From positions 81,344 through 145,343 of the forward strand of contig NZ_JANAVJ010000011.1 in NCBI RefSeq assembly GCF_024213375.1: a stretch of 64,000 nucleotides of DNA, read 5' to 3'. The position numbers and the translations under genes were made by a program. The notes beneath the pieces are model-generated. The model ran no database searches and had not been told where the DNA came from. It saw nothing but the letters and a program-made list of their open reading frames with translations. This DNA is from Paenibacillus sp. MZ04-78.2 (GTDB taxonomy: Bacteria; Bacillota; Bacilli; Paenibacillales; NBRC-103111). Of the stretch, positions 1 to 7,942 are shown one piece after another (positions within the stretch are counted from its first letter, which is position 1; every line of letters begins with the position of its first letter).

Positions 1-2
1 TC

Positions 3-1361
3 CACGGCGGCATCGACATCCCGGAGGTGCCGATCGGGCATGTGACCAACGGCGTCCACCTGAGCACATGGCTCGCTCCCGATCTCAAGGAGCTGTTCGA
101 CCGCTTTTTGCCAGGAAAGTGGCTGAGCCATCAAGCCAATAAAGACGTATGGAAAACCGTCGATCTGGTGCCAAGCGAATCGCTCTGGTCCGTTCATATG
201 GAGCTGAAGCAGCGGATGATCCGGCTCGCCCGCGCCAACCTGCGCGAGCAGCGGCGCCGCAACAGCCTGCCGGCGGACCGGATCGAGGAGGTCCGGGACT
301 ACTTGTCCCCCGACGCGCTGACCATCGGCTTCGCCCGGCGGTTCGCGACGTACAAGCGGGCCAATCTGATCTTCAACGATTTGGAGCGGCTGGACCGCTT
401 GGTGAACGATCCGAACCGGCCTGTGCAGTTCGTCTTCGCGGGCAAGGCGCACCCGGCCGATCGCCCCGGACAAGAGCTGATCCGCGAGATCTACAGGGTG
501 TCCGATATAGACCGGTTCCGCGGCAAAATCGTAATGCTTGAAAATTACGACATGAACATGGCGCGCCATCTGGTGCAGGGGGTGGACGTATGGCTCAACA
601 ACCCGAGGCGGCCGTACGAGGCGAGCGGCACCAGCGGCCAAAAAGCCGCGATGAACGGCGTCATCAACTTCAGCGTGCTGGACGGCTGGTGGGAGGAAGG
701 CTACGACGGCGCCAACGGCTGGAGCATCGAAGCAAGCGACGGGGCGGATGCCGGTACGCAGGAGCGCGAGAACACCGAAGCGATCTACCGGCTGCTCGAA
801 ACGGAGATCGTGCCGCTCTATTACAATCAACGCCCGCTGCCGGCCCAATGGATCGCCCGGATGAAGCGCTCGATCCGCACGCTCGCGTCGGTGTACAATT
901 CGGATCGGATGGTCATAGAGTACGTGAACGAATTTTACGTCCCGGCCTTGAAGCGAACGCAGCATTTTGTGGCCAACCGCTATGACGAAGCGACCAAGGT
1001 CGCCGATTACAAGAAATTTATCCAGAAAAACTGGCATCATGTCCGCGTCGCCGAGCTGAACGATCCTCCGGCTCATCCGAACGCAACCTCCCCTAAGGAG
1101 GTTACAGCCACGGTGAAATTCGGACCGGTTTGGTATAAAGATACGGCGGTCGAGATTGTCTATTACGAGGAAAAAGCGAGCCGTTGGGACCCGGTGATCG
1201 TGACGATGGAGCCCGTACGCGAGCTCGGAGACAATACCGTGCTGTACCGGGCGGCTCTTCCCCCCCATCTCCAGCACGGCCCCAACTACAGCGTGCGAGT
1301 GTATCCGGTGAGCGCGAACTTCGCCCGCCGCTTCGAATTGCCGCTGGTTACAACCTTTTAA
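3..1361 (+). CDS. glgP: alpha-glucan phosphorylase, C-terminal part (5' end outside window)
   Basis: Glycosyltransferase family 35 enzyme that releases glucose-1-phosphate from glycogen or maltodextrin using pyridoxal phosphate, in the cytoplasm. The frame is open from base 3, so the gene begins upstream; the GTG at 27 lies inside the conserved segment IPEVPIGHVTNGVHLSTW and is not a real start. Seen next are GFARRFATYKRANL, FVFAGKAHPAD, LVQGVDVWLNNPRRPYEASG and GTSGQKAAMNG; the lysine of the last motif (codon 642-644) is the expected PLP-binding residue. The arrangement fits the short GlgP type of actinobacteria and Thermotoga better than the long muscle-type enzyme. The C-terminus is complete and a hairpin terminator follows at 1485. 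Only about the last 450 residues are visible. Confidence 0.93.
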   Translation, partial: HGGIDIPEVPIGHVTNGVHLSTWLAPDLKELFDRFLPGKWLSHQANKDVWKTVDLVPSESLWSVHMELKQRMIRLARANLREQRRRNSLPADRIEEVRDYLSPDALTIGFARRFATYKRANLIFNDLERLDRLVNDPNRPVQFVFAGKAHPADRPGQELIREIYRVSDIDRFRGKIVMLENYDMNMARHLVQGVDVWLNNPRRPYEASGTSGQKAAMNGVINFSVLDGWWEEGYDGANGWSIEASDGADAGTQERENTEAIYRLLETEIVPLYYNQRPLPAQWIARMKRSIRTLASVYNSDRMVIEYVNEFYVPALKRTQHFVANRYDEATKVADYKKFIQKNWHHVRVAELNDPPAHPNATSPKEVTATVKFGPVWYKDTAVEIVYYEEKASRWDPVIVTMEPVRELGDNTVLYRAALPPHLQHGPNYSVRVYPVSANFARRFELPLVTTF

Positions 1362-1484
1362 CGGAACGCCGGGTCGAGCCTCGATCCGGCCTTTGTTCCG
1401 GGCGAGGAGCAACGGCGCACCACGCCCGGAGATCGAGCCGATACGCCTTACATTTTTCCCACCGCTAATCACTTGCCCCCAATC

Positions 1485-1515
1485 ATCCCGCTCCAGCGAG
1501 CGGGATTTTCTTTTG
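1485..1515 (+). terminator. rho-independent terminator after glgP
   Basis: Eight-base perfect stem atcccgct/agcgggat (1485-1492 with 1499-1506) with a 6-nt loop, followed by a T-rich tail. Confidence 0.85.
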
Positions 1516-1660
1516 TTTCCACAGCAAAAAGCAAGCAAGGGACGGAAAACAGCATCCGGAGCAATAAACAGTCCGGGCGCCGTAGCGTCGTGAGGGAGCA
1601 GGCTCACACGCGCAAAGCCGGTAATGCGCTGGAGCAAACTTGAGCCCCGCGCTTCCGGCA

Positions 1661-1707
1661 TTGTGTTATTTTACATTATTGATTATTATGGATGTAAACG
1701 GTAATGA
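1661..1707 (+). promoter_or_regulatory. sigma-A promoter of the PilZ gene with possible cre site
   Basis: TTGTGT (1661-1666), a 17-nt spacer and TATTAT (1684-1689) form a plausible vegetative promoter 54 nt upstream of the PilZ start. Just downstream, 1692-1707 reads ATGTAAACGGTAATGA, whose left half matches the CcpA cre consensus exactly while the right half has two mismatches. Placed at the start point, a cre would repress; this is inference. The rest of the 380-nt gap from 1362 holds only the glgP terminator. Confidence 0.45.
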
Positions 1708-1742
1708 AAGTTTCAGAAAATCATACCGTGTGGTGATAACTG

Positions 1743-2426
1743 ATGAATTGGACCTTGGCCTTGGCAAACGAAACGGTTGTTTTCCCCAGAAGCTGCAGTC
1801 TCATCGTGGTAGGCGAAACCAAAGAGGGCTCGCCCTTTTGCTACGAGGACAACTTTACGCTTCTCAAGGCTTCCGCGGAGGAACTGACGGTCACGTTCGA
1901 TACCGCGTCGATCCATCCGCTGGAGAAGCTGCATCATGTATGTTTTATTGAATTTTCTTTCCGCGAGCAGGGCATTCTGTATTATGCTTTGGTTGATCTG
2001 CTGCATTTGGAAACGAAACGCAGTGTATGCACGTTAACCTTAACCGCGCCGCTGGAGCTGAAGCTGTCGCAAAAAAGGCGCTATCCGCGTATTGCTCTGC
2101 CTACCCGCACGCCGGTTACCTCCCGGATCGTCGGGGTACGGGAGCAACTATCGCATCAGAACGTGGCGTTCACGGGACAAATCCTGGATTTGTCCAGCGG
2201 AGGGATGGCGTTTATGACGTCGACCCGCGTGTTTTGCCCGCTTGAATTGGAATTATCTTTTGTTCTTCCCGGCATTGCCCAGAAAATTACGGTCTATGGG
2301 GAAATCGTGCGCGTAGCCCATTTCAGCAGCGATGCTTACCGGGTAGCCGTGCAGTTCCACCGTGTTCCGGACAGCACTGCCGCGCTTATGGAGGAGTATT
2401 GCTCCGCTTCGGGAGCCGACAGCTGA
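1743..2426 (+). CDS. PilZ-domain protein (c-di-GMP receptor)
   Basis: 227 residues. The C-terminal half is a PilZ domain: RxxxR at residues 112-116 (RRYPR) and the DLSSGG motif at 149-154, the two elements that bind cyclic di-GMP. The N-terminal about 105 residues look like the YcgR/YpfA N-domain (beta-rich, no membrane segment). In Bacillus such proteins (YpfA/MotI) slow the flagellar motor when c-di-GMP is high; that role is inferred from the architecture. The start is the first ATG of the frame; it has only a weak Shine-Dalgarno sequence. The NAD kinase gene follows after 31 nt and is probably cotranscribed. Confidence 0.85.
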   Translation: MNWTLALANETVVFPRSCSLIVVGETKEGSPFCYEDNFTLLKASAEELTVTFDTASIHPLEKLHHVCFIEFSFREQGILYYALVDLLHLETKRSVCTLTLTAPLELKLSQKRRYPRIALPTRTPVTSRIVGVREQLSHQNVAFTGQILDLSSGGMAFMTSTRVFCPLELELSFVLPGIAQKITVYGEIVRVAHFSSDAYRVAVQFHRVPDSTAALMEEYCSASGADS

Positions 2427-2457
2427 CGAAAGCGGATAGTTATAGGAGGAAAACCGG

Positions 2458-3270
2458 TTGAAATACAATGTAATACACCGCGGCGATGACATCTCCATCC
2501 AATTGATGCACAGGTTTCACGAATTGATCCGTCAGTACGGGCTCATTCACGAAGAAACGTCCCCCGATATTGTACTGTCCATTGGCGGCGACGGGACGCT
2601 GCTGCATGCGTTTCATCAATATAAGGACCAGCTCGATCACATTGCATTTACCGGGATTCACACAGGAAGACTCGGCTTTTTTGCCGATTGGAAGCCGGAT
2701 GAAGTCGAGCTGCTTGCTCAATTAATGGGCGAGAGCGCCAATCAAAACGACCTGCGCGCCGTCAAATATCCTTTGGTCGAGATCCAGATCACGACTCCCC
2801 AAGGGATCGAAACGGAGCTTGCGCTGAACGAATTTACGCTGAAAGGCGTCGACGCTACGCTGGTTGCCCAGCTGCATATTAACGACGAGCTGCTCGAGAC
2901 GTTCCGCGGCGACGGCATCTGCATCTCCACGCCGTCCGGAAGCACCGCCTACAACAAAAGCTTGGGCGGCGCCATCGTGCATCCGTCGCTCGACGCCATT
3001 CAGATAGCGGAGATCGCTTCGATTAACAATCGCGTATACCGTACGCTCGGTTCGCCGATCTTACTGCCGAAGCATCATCACTGCGACATTTACCCGCGTG
3101 CGAACCAAAATATTTTGCTGTCGCTCGATCACTTGTATATGCAGCGCAACGACATCATCTCGATCCGCAGCATGGTCGCCGCCGGCAAAAAGGTCAAGTT
3201 CGCCCGCTTCCGCCCGTTTCCGTTCTGGAGCCGCGTACGCGAAGCGTTCATCGGTTATGACATGGTCTGA
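2458..3270 (+). CDS. nadK: NAD kinase
   Basis: Phosphorylates NAD to NADP in the cytoplasm. The 270-residue protein has the diagnostic GGDGT loop at residues 43-47, an NExxLKG-like segment (NEFTLKG), and GDGICISTPSGSTAYNKSLGG, then INNRVYRTLGSPILLP, closely resembling the YjbN (NadF) type of Bacillus. It starts with TTG: AGGAGGA at 2444-2450 lies 7 nt upstream, and no ATG is better placed. It lies downstream of the PilZ gene and ends at a bidirectional terminator shared with yutD. Confidence 0.95.
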   Translation: MKYNVIHRGDDISIQLMHRFHELIRQYGLIHEETSPDIVLSIGGDGTLLHAFHQYKDQLDHIAFTGIHTGRLGFFADWKPDEVELLAQLMGESANQNDLRAVKYPLVEIQITTPQGIETELALNEFTLKGVDATLVAQLHINDELLETFRGDGICISTPSGSTAYNKSLGGAIVHPSLDAIQIAEIASINNRVYRTLGSPILLPKHHHCDIYPRANQNILLSLDHLYMQRNDIISIRSMVAAGKKVKFARFRPFPFWSRVREAFIGYDMV

Positions 3271-3290
3271 TCACACGGCCAATGGCGCAA

Positions 3291-3350
3291 AAAGACCCGA
3301 TGCCCGTCCTTCCCGCACTTTTGCAGGGAGACGGAGCATCGGGTCTTTAT
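3291..3350. terminator. bidirectional terminator between nadK and yutD
   Basis: Perfect 13-bp stem aaagacccgatgc (3291-3303) with gcatcgggtcttt (3336-3348) plus an inner ccgtc/gacgg-like extension; A-run on one side and T-run on the other, so it can serve both convergent genes. Confidence 0.88.
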
Positions 3351-3356
3351 TTGTCG

Positions 3357-4049
3357 TTACGCTTCCACGCGAGACGATTCCGGCTTGGGCTTCGGCGGAT
3401 TCTGGGAGGGCTGTCCGCTTTTCGGCTTGGACGCGTGCCCCTGCTGCCTGTTCTGGCCTTGACCTTGATGTCGGCCCCCTGATCTTCCCTCGCCCTGCCG
3501 CGCAGAACCGTGCTGCGATTTGGACTGGTTTTGGCCGCCGGACTGCTGGCCCTGCCCGTGGCGGGGACCGTACGTCTTGCCGGACGGGTTGTACCGTTGA
3601 TGCTGCGGCGACGGCGTGCGGGGGGCCGCAACAGCGGCCGTGTCCTCATGCCGGTGCACGGAGGCTTCGGCCGTTACAGCGGGCTGCGCGCCTTGTTCCG
3701 TCTCTGCGCCTGCCTCGGCCGCCGGTTTATCCTCGTAGAAATCCCCCGGCGCTCCGGTCGGTTCCACTCCGCTCTTGTTCGGCACCTTCTCAATGATGAA
3801 ATAGGCGCAGCCAAAATTGCAGTACTCGTTCAAATAATCCTGAAGCGTGGAGATCATGCTGTCCTTCGTCGCTTTCGGATGGTTGTCCTTAAAAAATCCG
3901 CGCAGGCGGAGCTGGCTGTAGCCCCAATCGCCCACAATATAATCGTACCGCTCCAGCACCTCGCTGTACCGGTCGCGGAACGCCTCGAAACGCCAGCCGT
4001 TCTTATGATCAACAACCACTTCGTACGTTTTGCCCGAAATATGAATCAC
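3357..4049 (-). CDS. yutD: YutD family protein with long low-complexity tail
   Basis: Residues 1 to about 95 match the YutD/DUF1027 family (GKTYEVVVDHKNGWR, FRDRYSEVLERYDYIVGDWGYSQLRLRGF, YLNEYCNFGCAYFIIEK), a small conserved Firmicute protein of unknown biochemical role that sits beside lipA, as here (17-nt gap, same strand). Unusual is the extension: from about residue 100 to 230 the protein is Gln/Gly/Lys/Pro-rich and looks disordered and basic, with repeats of GQGQ and QNQS type. Bacillus YutD lacks such a tail as far as I recall, so the length is more than double. Translational coupling to lipA is possible. Confidence 0.88.
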   Translation of the reverse strand: MIHISGKTYEVVVDHKNGWRFEAFRDRYSEVLERYDYIVGDWGYSQLRLRGFFKDNHPKATKDSMISTLQDYLNEYCNFGCAYFIIEKVPNKSGVEPTGAPGDFYEDKPAAEAGAETEQGAQPAVTAEASVHRHEDTAAVAAPRTPSPQHQRYNPSGKTYGPRHGQGQQSGGQNQSKSQHGSARQGEGRSGGRHQGQGQNRQQGHASKPKSGQPSQNPPKPKPESSRVEA

Positions 4050-4066
4050 CGTATCACCTCCGAATT

Positions 4067-4942
4067 CTACGACTGCTTCGCCGATTGGACCTGTTCATGC
4101 GCATGATACGAGCTGCGAACGAGCGGACCGGACTCCACGTGACTGAACCCGCGTTTCAAGCCCTCCTGCTTCAGCTCTGCGAATTGCTCCGGCGTGTAGT
4201 ACTTGGATACCGGCAAATGCTTGAGCGAAGGCTGCAAGTATTGACCGATCGTCATGATGGAGCAATCGACGGCGCGCAAGTCGTCCATCGTCTGTAAAAT
4301 TTCGTCCCACGTCTCTCCGACACCGAGCATGATGCTCGATTTTGTCGGAATCGATGGGGCAATCCGCTTGGAGCGCGCAAGCAGCTCCAGCGAACGGCGG
4401 TATCTGGCCTTGGCCCGCACCTTGTCGGACAGCCGCTCCACCGTTTCCACGTTGTGGTTCAAAATATCCGGCTTCGCTTCCAGCACGGTATGAAGCGCCT
4501 CCTCGTCCCCTTGAAAATCGGGAATGAGCACTTCGACTCCAGCCAGCGGCAGACGCCCCCGGATCGCCCGGATCGTCGCGGCGAACACCGAAGCCCCGCC
4601 GTCCTTCAGGTCGTCCCGCGCGACGGAAGTGACGACGACATGGCGCAAGCCCATCTGCTCCGACGCCTCCGCGACGCGCTCCGGCTCCTGCAAATCCAAC
4701 TCTGTCGGCATCCCGGTATTGACGGCGCAGAATCGGCACGCCCGCGTACAGATGTCGCCCAAAATCATAAAGGTGGCGGTCCGTGCCGCCCAGCACTCAT
4801 GGATGTTCGGGCATTTCGCTTCCTCGCATACCGTGTGCAGCGTTTTGCCGCGCATCATGTTTTTCAGCTCTTTGTAGTTGTCTCCCGTCGTCAGCTTGAT
4901 TTTCAGCCAATCGGGCTTGCGTTCTATTTGATGAGTCGCCAT
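4067..4942 (-). CDS. lipA: lipoyl synthase
   Basis: Radical-SAM enzyme inserting two sulfurs into protein-bound octanoyl groups. The 291-residue product carries both cluster motifs: auxiliary [4Fe-4S] cysteines C39, C44, C50 ([12 protein letters not shown]) and the radical-SAM motif C65-x3-C69-x2-C72 (CTRACRFC), followed by [14 protein letters not shown] and the C-terminal [10 protein letters not shown] segment containing the conserved serine. The frame is open to 5095, but ATG at 4942 is chosen because AGGAG precedes it and family alignments begin [24 protein letters not shown] at 4995-5000 (minus) could be its -10. Cotranscribed with yutD. Confidence 0.96.
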   Translation of the reverse strand: MATHQIERKPDWLKIKLTTGDNYKELKNMMRGKTLHTVCEEAKCPNIHECWAARTATFMILGDICTRACRFCAVNTGMPTELDLQEPERVAEASEQMGLRHVVVTSVARDDLKDGGASVFAATIRAIRGRLPLAGVEVLIPDFQGDEEALHTVLEAKPDILNHNVETVERLSDKVRAKARYRRSLELLARSKRIAPSIPTKSSIMLGVGETWDEILQTMDDLRAVDCSIMTIGQYLQPSLKHLPVSKYYTPEQFAELKQEGLKRGFSHVESGPLVRSSYHAHEQVQSAKQS

Positions 4943-5100
4943 GAATGCACTCCTGTTCCGCAACAAGCTTTTTCTTGCGCTTGGATTTGAAGCTATTATA
5001 TCACGAATAGGCGAACAATCCACTTTCGAAAATTTCACTGGGATTGGAAATATGGTACACTGAGGAAAGGGTTTGGGAGCGGGAGGTTCGAACATTTACG

Positions 5101-6051
5101 ATGATGAACATCGACAACATACTTAAGCTGGTGCAATCCGGCGATTTGGACATCGCCGAAGCCAAACGGCTGCTGGAGGAAGGGCTGTCCGGGGCGCATA
5201 CCGCCCCGGCCGGTCGGCCGGAAACGGCCGTACAAGCCGGAAGAACGCCAGAGCAGTCGGCAATCGATAAAACCGTACTTGACTCCAAAGAAGATGCCGG
5301 ACAGCAATCAGCCGGGGAAAGGCCGATGCGCCGCAAGGCTGCCTTCCTATCGCTTTCGGAAGACGCAGTCGACGACAGTCTCGGCTACGCGCAGCTTGAT
5401 CTGAGCCGTCCGGCACGGACGGGCTTCCCCGAGGTCATCTACGGGGAAAGCAAATCGGCGGAGCAAATCGCCGCGATCTTCGAGCGGCTGGCCGCTCATA
5501 CGGACCGTGTGCTGGCGACGCGCGTCGACGCGGATAAAGCCGCCTATGTCGCAGAGCGTATCCCGGGGGTGAAGCATCACCCCGAGGCGCGGGCGCTGAC
5601 TTGGCTGCGAAGCGGCGAAGCCGCGCCGGACGGCGGCAGCTACGTCGTCGTCGTCTGCGCGGGCACGTCGGACGTGCCCGTGGCGGAGGAAGCCGCCGTG
5701 ACGGCCGAGTGCCTGGGCTCCCGCGTGGAGCGCGTCTACGACGTCGGCGTGGCCGGTATTCACCGGCTGTTCCGCCGGCTGCCCGTCATCCGCGGAGCGA
5801 GCGCGGTTGTGGTCGTCGCCGGGATGGAAGGAGCGCTCGCCAGCGTCTTGGGCGGCCTGGTGGCTGTGCCGGTCATTGCGGTGCCGACGAGCGTCGGCTA
5901 CGGCGCCAGCTTTCAAGGCATTGCCGCGCTGTTATCCATGCTCAACGCCTGTGCGCCCGGCATTTCCGTCGTGAACATCGACAACGGCTTCGGCGCCGGA
6001 TATAACGCCGCACTAATCCACCAAAACGGGACAAAGAGGGATGAAAAGTGA
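5101..6051 (+). CDS. larB: nickel pincer cofactor biosynthesis protein LarB
   Basis: LarB carboxylates and hydrolyses nicotinic acid adenine dinucleotide to make the pyridinium dicarboxylate precursor of the Ni-pincer nucleotide of lactate racemase and related enzymes. The C-terminal PurE-like domain is clear (YGESKSAEQIAAIFERL, GTSDVPVAEEAA, VAGMEGALASVLGGL, PTSVGYGASFQGIAALLSML). Residues 1-40 form a short helical segment (DNILKLVQSGDLDIAEAKRLL), then a variable linker. The start is one of two adjacent ATGs at 5101/5104; GGAGG at 5082-5086 is rather far (about 14 nt). It overlaps larC by 4 nt (GTGA), so translation is coupled. No larA or larE is in the window. Confidence 0.92.
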   Translation: MMNIDNILKLVQSGDLDIAEAKRLLEEGLSGAHTAPAGRPETAVQAGRTPEQSAIDKTVLDSKEDAGQQSAGERPMRRKAAFLSLSEDAVDDSLGYAQLDLSRPARTGFPEVIYGESKSAEQIAAIFERLAAHTDRVLATRVDADKAAYVAERIPGVKHHPEARALTWLRSGEAAPDGGSYVVVVCAGTSDVPVAEEAAVTAECLGSRVERVYDVGVAGIHRLFRRLPVIRGASAVVVVAGMEGALASVLGGLVAVPVIAVPTSVGYGASFQGIAALLSMLNACAPGISVVNIDNGFGAGYNAALIHQNGTKRDEK

Positions 6052-7208
6052 AAATCTTGTATTTGGACTGCTTCTCCGGAATCAGCGGCGATATGACGCT
6101 GGGCGCGCTTGTCGACGCCGGCGCGGACCGTCACTATATCGAAGAAGAGCTTCGCAAAATTCAGATCGAGCCGTTCACGCTGGAATGGAGACGCGTGAAC
6201 AAGCGCGGCATATCCGCGCTGAAGCTAGACGTCATTCTTGATCCGCATACGCCTCCGGCGCACCATCGCCATTACTCGGAAATCGTGGAGATGATTCATC
6301 GTGTCGGCTTCAACGAGCGCGTCATTAAGCTGAGCCTCGCGATTTTCGAGAAAATCGGGGTAGCGGAGGCGAAAATACACAACATCCCGATCGATCGCGT
6401 TCATTTTCACGAAGTAGGCGCGATCGATTCGATCGTCGATGTGATCGGGGTAGCCTTGGCCATCGATTCGCTGGAGATCGAGAAAATCTTGTCCTCCGCC
6501 GTACCGCTCGGCTCCGGCACGGTGCATTGCGATCATGGCATTTATCCGGTGCCGGCCCCGGCTACGCTGGAAATGATGAGAGGGCTGCCCATCGCGCCGA
6601 CCTCGTATTCGCTGGAGATGACGACGCCGACAGGCGCGGGCATCGTCTCCGGACTCGTCGACGAATTCGCCAAGGGCCTCCCGCCGATGATCGTGGAGTC
6701 GATCGGCTACGGGGCGGGAACACGCGATTTGCCGAACCAGCCTAACGTGCTGCGCGTCGTTGTCGGACGGGCTGACCCCTATATGAACAAGTGGCAGGTG
6801 CACCACGAGGAGTTCTCCCACGAGCACGTTCACGGACACCAGCAGCCGGAGCACCATCATCACGGACACTCGCACAAGCACCCGCACGAACACAACCATG
6901 AGCGCCATCATCAGGAGCACTCGCACGAGCACGGCCACGGGCACCATCATCAGGAGCATTCGCACGAACACAACCATGGGCAACATCATCATGAGCATTC
7001 GCACGAACACAACCATGGGCAACATCATCATGGGCATTCGCACGAGCACGGCCATGAGCGCCACCATCAGGAGCATTCGCACGAACACGAGCATGAGCAC
7101 GGACGCGAAAAACATAGCCACGGCGATCATTCGCACGATGAGGAGCATCCTCACGTGCACCACAAACATGACAACGACGGTCCGCACCATACTTCCATTC
7201 GGCAATAG
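6048..7208 (+). CDS. larC: LarC N-terminal half (nickel insertion) with His-rich repeat tail
   Basis: LarC is the CTP-dependent nickel-inserting cyclometallase of Ni-pincer cofactor synthesis. This 386-residue ORF (GTG start overlapping the larB stop) contains the LarC1 portion: MKILYLDCFSGISGDMTLGALVDAG, IHFHEVGAIDSIVDV-like VHFHEVGAIDSIVDVIG, PLGSGTVHCDHGIYPVPAPAT and TPTGAGI. After about residue 245 it turns into a histidine-rich region (about 140 residues) built largely from 13-residue repeats, a likely nickel-binding store. The ORF stops without the LarC C-terminal domain; that domain is encoded separately at 7343-7834 on the other strand. In Lactobacillus, larC1 and larC2 are joined by frameshifting; that cannot happen here. 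Confidence 0.9.
   Translation: MKILYLDCFSGISGDMTLGALVDAGADRHYIEEELRKIQIEPFTLEWRRVNKRGISALKLDVILDPHTPPAHHRHYSEIVEMIHRVGFNERVIKLSLAIFEKIGVAEAKIHNIPIDRVHFHEVGAIDSIVDVIGVALAIDSLEIEKILSSAVPLGSGTVHCDHGIYPVPAPATLEMMRGLPIAPTSYSLEMTTPTGAGIVSGLVDEFAKGLPPMIVESIGYGAGTRDLPNQPNVLRVVVGRADPYMNKWQVHHEEFSHEHVHGHQQPEHHHHGHSHKHPHEHNHERHHQEHSHEHGHGHHHQEHSHEHNHGQHHHEHSHEHNHGQHHHGHSHEHGHERHHQEHSHEHEHEHGREKHSHGDHSHDEEHPHVHHKHDNDGPHHTSIRQ
6876..7109 (+). repeat. six 39-bp (13-codon) His-rich tandem repeats in larC
   Basis: Units start at 6876, 6915, 6954, 6993, 7032 and 7071 with exact 39-nt period; consensus peptide EHSHEHNHGQHHH or close. Units at 6954 and 6993 are nearly identical at DNA level, suggesting recent duplication by slippage or unequal exchange. 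Confidence 0.9.
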
Positions 7209-7215
7209 ATATAAC

Positions 7216-7249
7216 GAGCGGCTTTTCCTCCGGGAAAAGGCCGCTTTTT
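7216..7249 (+). terminator. terminator after larC1
   Basis: Stem agcggcttttcc/ggaaaaggccgct with one bulge, then TTTTT. A further imperfect inverted repeat (caacggac 7279-7286, gtccgttg 7329-7336) lies between it and the convergent larC2 gene and may end that transcript. Confidence 0.8.
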
Positions 7250-7342
7250 CGTTCTCTGCTTCACTACAGTAGAACAGCCAACGGACAGCTTCCCCCAGCA
7301 CATGCGTAAGGTCTGCTTCGGGAGAGCCGTCCGTTGACTTGT

Positions 7343-7834
7343 TTAAGCGCGTCCGCGCTCCATAAACCGCCGCCGCACCTCGTCGTACACCTGCTTGAGC
7401 GGCACGCCGTGCGTTTTGGCCACCTGCTCGCATTCCTTAAACTCCGGGGCGAACTGGACAAGCTCTCCCTGATGGAACCCCGCTTTTACCTGAATGGGCC
7501 CCCAGGGCGTATCGACCCTATGAAACTCTCTTCCCAGACGGTGGCAAGAGGCCCGCAAATAACGCAAGCCAAGCGTCGTCGTTTCTCGGAAAATGACGTC
7601 CTCCATTCGTTTCGCGCCCTCATCGTCAGTCAGTACGTTCAGCATGACGCCGGGACGGCCTTTTTTCATAATAATCGGAATCCAGTATACGTCGTTGGCC
7701 CCCTGCTCCAGCAGCAGGTCGGTCACGTACGAACAATATTCCGGATTCATGTCGTCGATATTGGCCTGCAAAATAAGCATGCGGTCATCTACATGTTCTT
7801 CCCGGTGATCAAACGGCATCCGGCATCCCCCCAT
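7343..7834 (-). CDS. LarC C-terminal half, encoded convergently (LarC2-like)
   Basis: 163 residues matching the C-terminal domain of LarC (ILQANIDDMNPE, GANDVYWIPIIMKKGRPG, VLTDDEGAKRMEDVIFRETTTLGLR, VDTPWGPIQVKAG, FAPEFKECEQVAKTHGVPLKQVYDEV). It is transcribed toward the LarC1 half instead of following it. The domain is full length with no lesion, suggesting a functional two-polypeptide LarC. The start could be ATG 7834 or, more likely, ATG 7819, which has a G-rich ribosome site just upstream. The residues before LILQANIDDM (DHREEHVDDRM) are not conserved, fitting a gene that acquired its own start. Confidence 0.88.
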   Translation of the reverse strand: MGGCRMPFDHREEHVDDRMLILQANIDDMNPEYCSYVTDLLLEQGANDVYWIPIIMKKGRPGVMLNVLTDDEGAKRMEDVIFRETTTLGLRYLRASCHRLGREFHRVDTPWGPIQVKAGFHQGELVQFAPEFKECEQVAKTHGVPLKQVYDEVRRRFMERGRA

Positions 7835-7942
7835 GCCTTCATCATATCAAACCGGACAAGGGATAAAAAGGCAGCGACCCGCACATGCTACAGCTAAATG
7901 AAACCAGCGAATCGAAACCCGAACGAAGGAGGCAGCTATCGT

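Noticed and set aside
4942..5095. N-terminal extension of lipA to 5095
   Set aside because: Not conserved, no ribosome site, and it overlaps the larB promoter region; ATG 4942 has AGGAG.
6780..7140. Repetitive DNA that might suggest a CRISPR-like array
   Set aside because: The 39-bp period is in frame and encodes a His-rich peptide; there are no unique spacers.
6225..7433. 402-codon open frame on the minus strand opposite larC, rich in Met/Val
   Set aside because: It is the antisense of the His-codon repeats (CAC/CAT read backwards as GTG/ATG); no ribosome site or family.
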